Of a stretch of 64,000 nt of DNA, positions 23,101-33,200 are shown one piece after another. The DNA comes from Desmodesmus armatus (lineage: Eukaryota; Chlorophyta; Chlorophyceae; Sphaeropleales; Scenedesmaceae), in NCBI GenBank assembly GCA_007449985.2, contig VIIQ02000712.1, positions 62,001 through 126,000 of the forward strand. The letters run 5' to 3'. Both the position numbers and the translations under genes were made by a program. Numbering within the stretch: position 1 is the first letter of the stretch; the number at the start of each line of letters is the position of its first letter. The notes below the pieces were generated by a model. That model was given only the letters and a program-made list of their open reading frames with translations. It made no database searches and was not told the origin of the DNA.

Positions 23101-24489
23101 GGAATCTCCATGGGAGCGGACAGGGTGTGGAGTGGACCTTGATCTCCATGGGAGCAGGTGGACTGGGGAGAGTGAACAGGAAGCAAGAGGAGCGTAAGGA
23201 GCAGCTGTAGGTCTCCACGAGGTGTGGACCATGTGTGGAGCTCCGCTGGACCTCCACAGGAGCGGCACCCACAGACCCATCTTCCCCACTCCACGGCACT
23301 CCACACTCCTCACCCCCACCGTGGCGGTTGTTGTTTGGATGGTGTGGCTGTAGTGTAGTCTTTTGTTTGCTTTGCTTGTTGCTTTTCAGTTTGTTTCTTG
23401 TTTGTTTGGCTTTTGAAATCAGGGATTGGGGATCAGGGTTCAGGTGTAACGCGGGATTGCGTACAATGGGTTCCCTCTCCGAAGGTTTAAGAGTTGACAA
23501 CTGCGCACTTTGATTAGATTTATTTGTTTATTTGGCTTTTGAGGTTATGGTTGGGTGTAGGGTTAGGGATCAGGGTTTAGGTGTAAAGCAGGACTGCGTG
23601 AACTGGGTTTCCTCTCCAAAGGTTTAGGAGTTGACAACTGCGCACTTGGATTAGGTTTGTTTGTTTGTTTGGCTTTTGAGGTTAGGGTCAGGGGTCAGGG
23701 TTTAGGTGTAAGGCAGGACTGCGTGCGGTGGGTTCCCTCTCCAAAGGTTAGGAGTTGACAACTGCGCAACTGATCCTGAGCGGGGGGTATAGTGTGGAGT
23801 GGTGTGGAGGCATGGAGTGGGGTGGGTCGTGAGGGGAGTTGTGGAGTGTGGAGTGGTGTGGAGGTGAGGAGCGGGGTGGATCCTGAAGGGGGTTGGAGTG
23901 TGGAGTGGTGTGGAGGCGTGGAGTGGGGTGGATCCTGAGGGAGGGGTGTGGAATGTGGAGTGTGGAGTGTGGAGTGGTGTGGAGGTGAGGAGTGGGGTGG
24001 ATCCTGAAGGGGGGGTGGAGTGTGGAGTGGTGTGGAGGCGTGGAGTGGGGTGGATCCTGAGGGGGTGTGTGTGGAGTGTGGAGTGGTTCGGAGTGGAGTG
24101 GGTCCTGAGGGAGGGGCGTGGAGTGTGGAGTGGTGTGGAGGTGTGGAGTGGGATAGATCCTGAGGGAGGGGTGGGGGAGGGGTGGAGCTAAGTGGAGCGG
24201 TTTGTGAGCACTCCACAGGTTTGTGTGGAGTGGCGGTGGAGAGAACGATTCTAAAGGGATGGAGTGGAGGATCGGGCGCCCTGTCGGAAACTCCATGGGA
24301 GCCAATCCTACTACTACTACTACTACTTCCTACTACAATCCTACTACAATCCATGTATCGTCTAGGAGGGTGACGAACACCAACCCCAACACCTGCGCTC
24401 ACCTTTCCCGCTCCTTGCCAACCCACAGCCTCAGCCACCTGCTCTGCAGTGGTGGCAGAGCCCATTCCACTCGGCCCATTGCGTCCCAT
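20142..24489 (-). CDS. Short-chain dehydrogenase/reductase B (RDH/TIC32-like)
   Basis: Tandem paralogue of SDR-A with the same seven-exon structure: 24403-24489, 22525-22597, 21773-22130, 21248-21329, 20872-20968, 20559-20665, 20142-20321. The sum is 984 nt (327 aa) in one frame. All exons except the last equal those of SDR-A in length and phase. Motifs are MGRNGPSGMGSATTAEQV, VTGSNTGLGKE, LLANAG, VVVLSSAAH and AY|GQSK. Exon 3 ends with a regular GT donor. The protein ends AVAAPPAGTKA without the long Ala run of SDR-A. Intron 1 (22598-24402) contains three satellite blocks. The function is inferred as for SDR-A; divergence of the two copies suggests both may be maintained. Confidence 0.88.
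21567..21605 (-). pseudogene. Fragment duplicate of SDR exon-3 end inside intron 3 of SDR-B
   Basis: CACCTGAAGTGTATAGCTGA followed by GCTGAACACC matches the last coding bases and donor of the real exon (21771-21800: CACCTGAAGTGTGCAGCTGA…). On the minus strand it reads VFSSAIHFR, a decayed VVLSSAAHFR, including a GT donor. It is a local partial duplication of an exon terminus. Confidence 0.55.
22960..23010. repeat. Inverted repeat of CCCATTTTGGG words
   Basis: TCCCATTTTGGGT and ACCCAAAATGGG face each other across an 8-10 base loop and are followed by another CCCATTTTGGGG. This could form a hairpin in intron 1 of SDR-B. Confidence 0.7.
23400..23770. repeat. Three tandem units of about 120 bp with telomere-like words
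   Basis: Three units each run from a TTTGTTTGGCTTTTGA block through AGGTGTAA, a TTCCCTCTCC block and GAGTTGACAACTGCGCA. Between them lie GTTAGGG and CAGGGTTTAGG words that resemble degenerate plant/algal telomere repeats. They lie in intron 1 of SDR-B. Confidence 0.75.
23775..24250. repeat. G-rich minisatellite (GGAGTGTGGAGTGGTGTGGA words)
   Basis: The plus strand is almost free of C. Units of roughly 50-60 bp combine GGAGTGTGGAGTGGTGTGGA, a GGCGTGGAGTGGGG block and GGATCCTGAGGG. It lies in intron 1 of SDR-B, so the transcript is C/pyrimidine-rich here. A related but less regular G-rich block occupies 23005-23250. Confidence 0.85.
24300..24355. repeat. CTA trinucleotide microsatellite
   Basis: (CTA)n followed by two CCTACTACAAT units, near the 3' side of the satellite cluster in SDR-B intron 1. 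Confidence 0.8.
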
Positions 24490-25296
24490 GAGATGGGGGA
24501 GCAGCTCAGAATGGGGGTTCTCGCCCTGCAGCGTTTCATGCACAACAGGTTGACCGTGGTGTCACTCATTGCTTCCATGTACCACCCTGGTGGTACACAG
24601 TGGTGCTGACGAGATTTCATGTGACGAGGCTTCTTTGAAGGATCGTATGCCAATACAATCCCAGCAGCAATTGTCCAAGGCATCAAGAGCAGCGTGTCCT
24701 AGGTATCATGTGGTCATGGCAGCGCAAACAAATTTGGCACCCTTGGAGTGCATGGGTGAATGATTGGTAGTCAAAGGGCAGGCAAACATGACCATCTGTC
24801 GTTTGTGCGCACATAGGGACCCTCTGTCTTGTATGTAGCCATGACAGCTGTTGGCAACTCCTGCCAGCTGGACTGAATGCGTTCAAGGTTGGGAGAGTGA
24901 ACAACAGCAGCGTCGAATGAACTGCAACCGTTGGAACTGAAACGAGGTCATACTCTGAGCAAAGTTACTGACAGTTTACTGACTGAGGGTTTAGGGCTCA
25001 GCTGCCCTTCAGCCTGCCTTGTATTTGATTCCGCCTGGACTGCTTGTCAACGTGACACGGCCAACAGTTGAACGGATTGCACGTCAGGCAACGCACAGCT
25101 CTGAGCGAGTTTCCGGCGTGGAACTAGGCCGGGGTCAAACAAACAGCTTCCAGATTGACCATCATGTGTTGATATTTAACCTGTGAGGCGGTTGCTCAAC
25201 CGCCGCGCCAGCTCGCTATAGAGAGCTGCTGCTGTTCCCTTTTGTGTGCATCTGCTGTGGGCACTTCAGCGTCAGGTGGCACCTTGCTGCCTCGTC
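24490..25296. other. Divergent intergenic region between SDR-B and the gene at 25297
   Basis: The SDR-B promoter side is shared with SDR-A as far as about 24880. The remaining part (24900-25290) has no repeats I can name. CGCTATAGAGAGCTGCTG at about 25213 could be a core promoter or 5' UTR segment for the plus-strand gene. Confidence 0.35.
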
Positions 25297-27915
25297 ATGA
25301 GGCTGCGAAGGGACAGGGACCGTGTTTTGAATGCGCTGATGTGCAACCTGCAAGATCTGAAGGTGAGACAAAGTCAGTTGGCTTTTCCAGGTGACTTTTC
25401 AGGGGGTGGGTGCTTGAGCCTCTGCCACCACCTTGGTTGGAGGCTGTGATGCCCTTCTGCAACATCCTCTTCTTGTGTCCTGCAGGTTCAGCACGCCGAG
25501 CTGATCATGGCTGTTGAATGTGGACGGATGCGTTTGAAGGTGGGTTCAGGGTTGCCAACTTGTGACCAGCATGGCAGCGACAAACATCAGCCAAATAAGC
25601 TGATCCACACAGTGCCTGCTGTTGTGCTGCAAATCCCGCAATACCATCATATTAACAAGTGCAGGAGGCCGAGGAGGCCCTCAGCACACCTGCAGTGGAG
25701 GACTGGACGGAACTCAACAGCAGCACAGGCAAACAAGTGGGGGAAGCCCCTTGGGTGGTGGTAGAGCCAAGCAGCAGTCCATGGAAAGCACGCTCAACCC
25801 TTGATGGCCCCCAAATGGCTACCTTGTTATGCTGCTGCTATGCAGGTCCTTGAAGAGAGCATCACTGACTTGCAGCATATTGCTCAATTCAAGCAGTCCA
25901 TGGAGCGGGCCTTGCACATGCTCGACGAGGACGCCATGAATGACATGAACGCAGATGCAGACCATGAGCAGCAACAGCAGCAGCAGCCGCCGCCGCCGCA
26001 GCAGCAGCCCACCGCCGGCGACAGCAGCAGCACACTCACGCAGGCGCCGAGTGCAGCCTGCGGCACCCCCAGCTATGTGGTCAGCTTGCTGCAGAATGTA
26101 CAGCCAGGTTTGGTAGAGCAGTTGCTGAGCTGGCGGGCCATGGACTGGCACCGGCGACTGAATGACGCAGCGTTCGGCATATGCCTGCTGCTGCAGCTGT
26201 CTGCGCGCAGCGGCACTGGGGGGACCACGCCCCCGTACAACGCAGTGGCAGAGCGGGAGTTATTCAAGGTGAGGCTTTGGCTTGCCTGTGTTGTGCTGAG
26301 CGCTGCTGTTTCATGCTGGGCAATTAAGGGACATTGTGGTAGCTGTGCTGACACATCACCTGTAAGTTGGCTGGCCTTGAGAGGTCTATGGCAAGCTGGA
26401 TCAGGCAAGTACACTGTGGGGTGCGGAATGGGTCAGCATGGGTGTGAAGGCATGTGCAGCAGCCCTAGGTTTACGTGCAGCTCGGCATTGTGCATGTGCT
26501 GACACAAGGAGTGATGTGTGTTGCTGCCTTTGTGTTGCTGCCTTTGTGTTGTCCACAGGCTGTGGATGACATTGTGACTGTGGGGGCCCTCGGGACAATC
26601 TTTGTGCAGGTAAGCAAATTAGCACCGGTGTGTCCTTGATTTGTAAGTTTGGCAGGCAGTCTGTGAGCAGTTGCAGGGGGCCCCACATACGTGCATGCAT
26701 GTCACGCCTGCAGCCGTGAGACTTTGAGAGCCCAGGTCAAACCGTTTTCAGTCATCAGCGCCTCTCATGATTGTCCAGGCAGTGTGGTGGTGGTAGTTGT
26801 GGGTGGCTGTCGTTTTGCGTGTAGCACATCCATGTCATGTTGACAGCACATGTCATGTTGACAGGCTCAAAAGGTGCGTTCCAACACGCATAGTGGTAAC
26901 CGTGTTGATCATCATGGAAATGTGTTTCAGCTGCTGGCCAACAGCGCCGCCGCCACATGGCACCTACCTCCCTATGGGCTGCTCCTGCTGGCGCCTGCCC
27001 CACTTCCCTGCAACATGTTGGATATCTTATACTGTACACCAGATGCATGCCGTGTGGGGCAACTCAACTGTAGTGCCGAAGTTGACATAACCATCTCAAC
27101 TGGCTGTTCCTGCCGCTGTGGCGCTATGGTTGGTGTACTTTGTACTCTTCTGTGTCAACTGGCTGTTCAAGTCGCTGTGCCAACGTCAACTGTCCTGTCA
27201 CTTCTTCAACTGCCTATTCCTGCAGGTGACGGGGAAGGAGGTGGGTGTGTGCACATCCCTCAATCACATCACCATGCAGCAGGAGGCACCCCCGCAGGAC
27301 CACTGGCAGTACGTCCTGCAGCAGCTGCAGCTCTCACGGCCCCAGCTGCTCAAGCTCGCTGCATGTTACCAGGAGTTCACACGCCAGCGCAAGGCGCAGC
27401 AGGCCCTGCATGCAGACCTCACGAAGGCCGTAGCATGCCACAGCTCCTGCTCACTACAGCTAGCAGCCGCATGCGCAGAGCTTGTCGGCGCTGCCAGCAC
27501 GGACAGCAGCACGTGCCCTGCTGCGGTCGCTGTGGGGAATCCCGCAGGAGCCGCAGGGGCGGAGCACACCAGCACGGGCGGTGAGGATCCTGCGCGCACA
27601 GGAGCTGCAGGATCCCCCGAGCCGGCGAGCCTGGAGGCTGTGCTGCATGATGGGGAGCAGCAGGGCAGCACGGCGCCAGACCCCAGTGTGCTGATGACGC
27701 GGCTGCTTGTGATGGTCAACCACTCGCTGAGCATGCCGTTTTTGGTGTTGCACAACACCCTGAGCAGGAAGCAGATCGCGTGCATGCTTGTGGCGTCGTA
27801 CCCGTTTGTGCCGCGCCCGGGACCAATCATGGAGGCCGCCACTCAGTTTCTGAATGCACAGCAGCCGTGCAGCGGCACTCCTGGTGGGGATGACACTGGC
27901 GGCGAGGAGCAGTAG
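25297..27915 (+). CDS. Unidentified seven-exon gene, coiled-coil N-terminus and Gln/Ala-rich linker
   Basis: Exons by splice signals: 25297-25362, 25486-25539, 25665-25736, 25846-26268, 26559-26609, 26931-27053, 27226-27915. All junctions are in phase 0 and the sum is 1479 nt (492 aa). The N-terminus is basic (MRLRRDRDRVLN), followed by a heptad-like segment through about residue 60. Residues about 115-135 are Gln/Pro-rich. The C-terminal exon has LSRPQLLKLAACYQEFTRQR and SRKQIACMLVASYPFVPRPG, which recall C-terminal regions of green-algal bZIP-like regulators, but I see no clear basic-zipper motif and do not assign it. The start Met at 25297 is the first in frame, and a 5' exon carrying a DNA-binding region could be missing. 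Exon 6 is the least certain: its donor CGT|GTGGGG is weak. Confidence 0.6.
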
Positions 27916-30232
27916 CGCGGTGCGGTCTGCTGTGCATGTCTAGCTTCCGGGGCGGAGTACTCTAGGGCAGCTGTTTGTCAAGGCGTGTGGTGGTTGTGAA
28001 AGGTTGTCTGTTTGTTTGCTAGGGTTGATCTTGATCCCGGGTTTTCAGCAAGTGTTGGTCAGTGTGTGATCAGGTTATTGCTAGGCACTATTATTGTGCC
28101 GCTCCCTTGTTGGACACTTGAGGGTTTGGGCACACCTGTACGGCACTGTCAACTGTCACAAGCCTTTGTTGAACACAGGGCAACGTGTTGCCTTGCTCAC
28201 ACTTGCGCAGCCAGGGTTGAATGATTGTGCATCAGGGCCGGCACCTGGCTTGGTTGCAGGCGATGCTGCAGTCATGGCAGGTGCAACCTTGGCACACTAC
28301 TTTGTACTGCCTGAAGTGTCTCAAGCCTTCTTGTCCTGCTGGCGTATGTTGCTGTCGGGGCACGTGTTGTGGCAGGTCTTCATTTTGAACGTAGTTTGCA
28401 TCTCCCTAACATGTATCGTCACACTGCTGGACAGGTTGTGTGACCATCTGCCGTGTGACACAGGTTGCACTGCATGCGCGTCGGCCACTGCACAACTTTG
28501 ATTGGGCTGCACGGCGATGCAGGAGACCTGGGGTTGGGATTGCACATCATTGTGCTGACTAAAAGCTTGAGGAGTGTCCTGATGGTTGGTGGTGTTTCGC
28601 AGGTGCTCAGTGGCACTGTCTGTACTTTCTGACTGAAGTGAATGATGGACTCACATTGGCGATCTCCTTGCCTGTATGCTCCTTCGGGGCTGTGGGTGAC
28701 AGACTAAAAGGGTGTGTGCCACAGGCTCCACTTGTTGGGTGTAGTGAGTGACTTGAGTAGGGGTAGCTGGTTAGGGACACACACAGCCGATCTGTTGCGG
28801 CAAGGCAGGGTTCACCTTATTGCGTGCAGGAATTGTCTGGTTGATCTGGCAGTGGTTTGAAGTGCACTGCTGTGCAGAATTGCTGCAGTGCTGCTTGTTT
28901 GCTGGAATGGGGAGCACCTCATGTGCTGGGTTGCTTCGCTGCACACTGGTGACAGACGCTGTCTGCGTTGTCCGGAACAACATGTGCTCGACCACTTGTC
29001 CATGCTCGGTGTGCGTTGGTATTGGCAGGCAACACATTGTGGTCATGTATGCTGGATTTGCTGGTTGGGATGCAGGTGGTCTGGTGCAGGTGATGTTGTG
29101 CTGCATTCTCTGTTGTGCGGTCCTCCGGCACGTCGTCATTTTATCATGCATGCAGCAGCCTTGCCCGGCTTGTGTGCACTTGTGGCGGTGTACTGTGGTC
29201 GCAAGCACGTGTGCGCAGTTGTGGTGGTGTACTGTGGTCGCAAGCACTTGTGTGCGGTTGTGGGGTGTACTGTTGTCAATAATACAGGGAGTGCTCTCAT
29301 TCTGTGCAGGATTTGGGGTCTCCCTGCCAGCATACTATGCGTCTACTTGTTGATGTTGAGTAGGACGTGGCAGGTGCCTTGTCATGTGGCACCAGCATGG
29401 TGCGTACGAACAACTTGTCCTAACTTTGTTCATGTGTGCGGTTAGCTGTGGTGAGCAGCTGTCGGTGCATTGTGGTGATGTTCAACATCATCAACCACTC
29501 AAAGTACTGCGCAGGGCTGCCATAGTTTGGGGTGTTCTTCACAATTACTGGATTCTCCGGTGGCACTGCTTGATTACGGGATCGTCATGTGTTGGAGGCA
29601 CACCAGAGCTACTAGGGGGCAGCATTGCCAGCTCGCTTTCAGGCCCCTGTCACAGTGTGGCTTTTTGCTTGTGGTGACAGCATACTGCTTGGTGTTGAGT
29701 ACCATCACATCACACATATGGGGTGTGCAAGTCCTCCAAGGACTCATTTCTTGTTTTTTTGTTTCCCTTGGTACCCACCATGTGGTTGTTTTTCACAAAA
29801 GGCAGATACGTGGAAATGCAAGATATATAAGGCTGGTGACGGAGGGCGCGATGCTGCCAATAAGGACCAAGTCAGCTGCACATGTAGCAGTCACTGAATG
29901 GTGAAAACATATTCAACAGCATGAGCCTGCACAGGCCTACACAACCACACAGTTACGCACTCAGCAATGCAAAGAAACCCGCTAAACAACCACATGGTGG
30001 GTACCGCTAAAATCCAACAAACCAGCCCCCTTTCCAAAATCACTGAATGAGGTTGGACATGCGCATGTCTCATGGTGATGGCATGCCATCGCCACAGGTT
30101 ATGGCCAGTTGGGCAGCAGCCCTGTCCACCGATTGTTGGGAATGAATTGGCAATGCAATTAGGACATGCACTTATCTCTGTTTTACCCCTGTCTATCTTA
30201 TCGTCACCCCTGACAGCTGACTGACTGAGGGT
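27916..30232. other. Intergenic region with a short tandem repeat
   Basis: It contains the 3' flank of the preceding gene and the promoter side of the PIP kinase gene. At 29178-29275 about 2.5 units of a 42-43 bp repeat (GTGGTGTACTGTGGTCGCAAGCAC) occur. Long open frames at 28820-29445 have Cys/Val/Trp-rich composition without family resemblance, and I regard them as chance frames. Confidence 0.4.
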
Positions 30233-33200
30233 ATGAACGGCAGGCTGCAAAAGCACAGCTTTCCACAAGACGTGGCTGACTCAGTCAGCCATAGTTGCTC
30301 TACCAGCTCACTGCACACCACGTCAAGCACGCATTCAGTGCTGAATGCTGTTGCACAACCTGTTGTGACAGCCGACGCCACTGGTGAGGGCACATCATTG
30401 CAACCCCCAAAACCAGTCTTCAGCCTTGGACAGCTAAAGCAGCACAATCGTGCCCTGTTAACGCGGAACCCCTTCTCACTCGCCTCCAGCACGCCCCATA
30501 TTGCATTCACCGGCAGTGCCAATGTTCACAGCGGTGGTCAAGGTCAGGTCAGCAGGCCGATTCTGTCAGCTTGACCTGTGGCAGCAAACCAGGCCATGAC
30601 ATTCAGGATGAGCTTCTGGAAGCTGTTACTGCTTCTAGGGTCATTGTTACGCTTAACAGCGACAGCTGCTTGCAAGGTTGACTAACTCCGGTCCAAAACG
30701 GCCAGCGGTGCATGGTTACTTGGTTGTATCCCTGCTGAATTTTCCTGTCAGACGCACGTCAACACCAGCTGTGTGAATACAACCAGCATTCCTTGCCTCT
30801 GCAGCTGCAGCACAACAACACTCATTTCTGCTCTGTGCAACCCACTTCCTCATCATAGCTCATTGGCTTCCACGACTGATTCAAATAACTTCCGTTGTTA
30901 TCGAGACGCTTCTTCAACCCGTCCAGGCTGACTCCATCGGTTATCAGTTAGGCACCTACTGCTGTATGGCCAGGGTGGCTGTATGAGGCATGTTTAGCGG
31001 CCCTAACGACCCTGAGGACCCACACCTGAAGTCCAGGGGTGGGTTGCCGCTAAGGACAGGCAGCTGTCGCAGCAGGCAACCCAGGGCAAGGATGCAGCTG
31101 CTGGCATCAAAATCAGGGAGCGCAAATTTGAGAATGGAGACAAATACCGTGGCGGGTGGCTGAACGGCCTGGTAAGCTGCTTCTCAGCATTACGTCTATG
31201 AATTTGCTGCAGCCAAACCTCAAGCTGAGCTCTTTGTGACAGCCTCATTTTGCAGCCAACATCACCTGGTGACCCTACCTGCGTTCTGCTTGTGGTGTTG
31301 CATTTTCAGCCTGAGGGAGAGGGCAAGTATGAATGGAGCGATGGCAGCTGCTATGAAGGTGGCTGGAAGGTAAGACTTGGTGGTTTTGGCGTTGCTGCAG
31401 CTGTTTTCACCTCTTGACAGTGTGGAGTGCCGGTGATGCCTGCATGTGTGCTGACATCTGACAGCTGTCCTGCTGCTCCTGAGTCCTGAAACTCAAACCT
31501 CTTTTCTCATTGAGTGTGCTCAGCGCTGGTTACATAAACCTCGCAGCAGCTGGACGTCCTGCAGGACTTGGGTGCCAACACCAGCGTGCACTGCTTGTTT
31601 CTCTCATGAGCGCCTGGCACCCATTCGGGGTTATATAGCTATGCTGAGCCAATGACTGTTACTGTCACTGCAACTGTATCTATAACTGTGCTGGTGTCCT
31701 TGTTCCTTGTTGATGTGCAGGGTGGCCACAAGCATGGGGTCGGCAAGTACACCTGGAACAGTGGGGCTTCCTACCAGGGTGAGCATCTCACCATGTCGTG
31801 CGCAGCAGACCTCGCTACCCCAACCGCTAGCTTCAGCTGCATTGAAGCCTTTTACCAGTCCTGTTTGACTCATGTGTGGCATCAAGTCAGTATGGCAACG
31901 TGGTCCGGCTGTGCACTGTGGTGGCCTGACATGACACCTCAAACAGTCGCCGGCTTGTGCGGTAGGCTGCGAGGCTTTCAGTGCAGCTGGTGTTGGTTGG
32001 CTCGCTTGGCTGAAGTCATTGCCCCTGCATGTAAGGAGGGCTGGTGTGGTGTTTGTGTGTTGCGGTGTGCAGGCGAGTGGCTGGACGGCTTCATGCACGG
32101 TATTGGCATCTTTGAGGCTCCAGACGGCAGCAAGTACCAGGTAGGCAGTAGCAGTACAGTACAGTACAGTACAGTACAGTACAGTACAGTACAGTACAGT
32201 ACAGTACAGTACAGTAATGGGGGGCAGAGTCCCAACCTCAGCACTAGCCAGCGAGCCAAGAGCGCATGAGGGTAGCAGTACGTACTAGTATACTCAACGG
32301 CTGCGTCAGCAATCAAACAGGGACATCCCTGAGTGAAAGCTGGGTCCGCAAGTTAACAGCGGCAAGCATCAAGTTTCTACATGTCTTTGGAACGTTTTTC
32401 AGGCCCTTCTGGGACTATGCAGGGAATATGATGCTGAGCTGACCCAAGTTGGGCAAGACAGCAACTGCCGCTGCTGTCAATCAGCCGTATTGATGATAAA
32501 CACCAGCAGCAGCCTTTCCGTCAGCTCCTTCAGGTGCCATAGAAGCCTTCCGTCAGGCTGAATTGTGTGAAACAACAAGAGGCCTTCGAGCCTGTCAGTT
32601 GAGCAATTGGCCAGGACCAAGACTAGCGCTCGTGTGTGTTACCACAGGGCGGCTGGCGAGAGGATCTGAAGCACGGTCTGGGCCGCAAGATATACGCCAA
32701 CGGGGATGTGTATGAGGGCCTGTGGTGCCATGGCAAGCCAGATGGGCCCGGCAGGTGAGTCAGCAGGCACTGTGGTCACCGGGCGGCTAGCAGCAGGGCA
32801 GGTTGCAAGGTTGGCACAGGCTCCCGATGCTGATTGGAAGGGTTTCTTTCCAATGCGGCCACCCGAGCGGATGAAGGCTGCTGTGCATGCCTGGTAGCTG
32901 TCATTGCGAGCAATTGGCCAATCCTGGCATAAATCACTGAATTGCATTGTGCTGTGCTGTGCTGTGCTGTGCTGTGCTGTGCTGTGCTGTGGCTCCACCA
33001 GGTACATCTGGGTGGACTTCAATGAGTATGATGGGGAGTGGCGATCAGGGCGGCTGCACGGCCAGGGCACCTTTGTCTGGAAGACAGGCGAGCGCTACGA
33101 CGGCGAATGGAAGGTGGGACAAACCTATCTGTTTTTATGCTCAAACTCCCTTGCTGGTGCGGTGCAGGGGCTGTGTGCGCAGTACATGTCACAGCTTGTG

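Larger units (their letters stand above)
19600..24880. repeat. SDR segmental duplication, unit B
   Basis: Partner of 13970-18560. It is longer mainly because intron 1 of the gene has grown from 368 bp to about 1.8 kb by satellite expansion. Confidence 0.8.

Noticed and set aside
22713..23500. Pro/His-rich minus-strand frames as separate genes
   Set aside because: They lie wholly inside SDR-B intron 1 and follow satellite units.
24300..24355. A CRISPR-like or regulatory array of CTACTACAAT units
   Set aside because: It is a simple microsatellite in an intron of a eukaryotic gene.
25297..25539. A bZIP DNA-binding domain in the unidentified gene
   Set aside because: The segment is basic and heptad-like but the N-x7-R basic-region pattern and regular leucine spacing are not present.
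28820..29445. Two overlapping frames of 177-185 codons as a gene
   Set aside because: Composition is Cys/Val/Trp-rich, they overlap a 43-bp tandem repeat and there is no start or splice context or family match.
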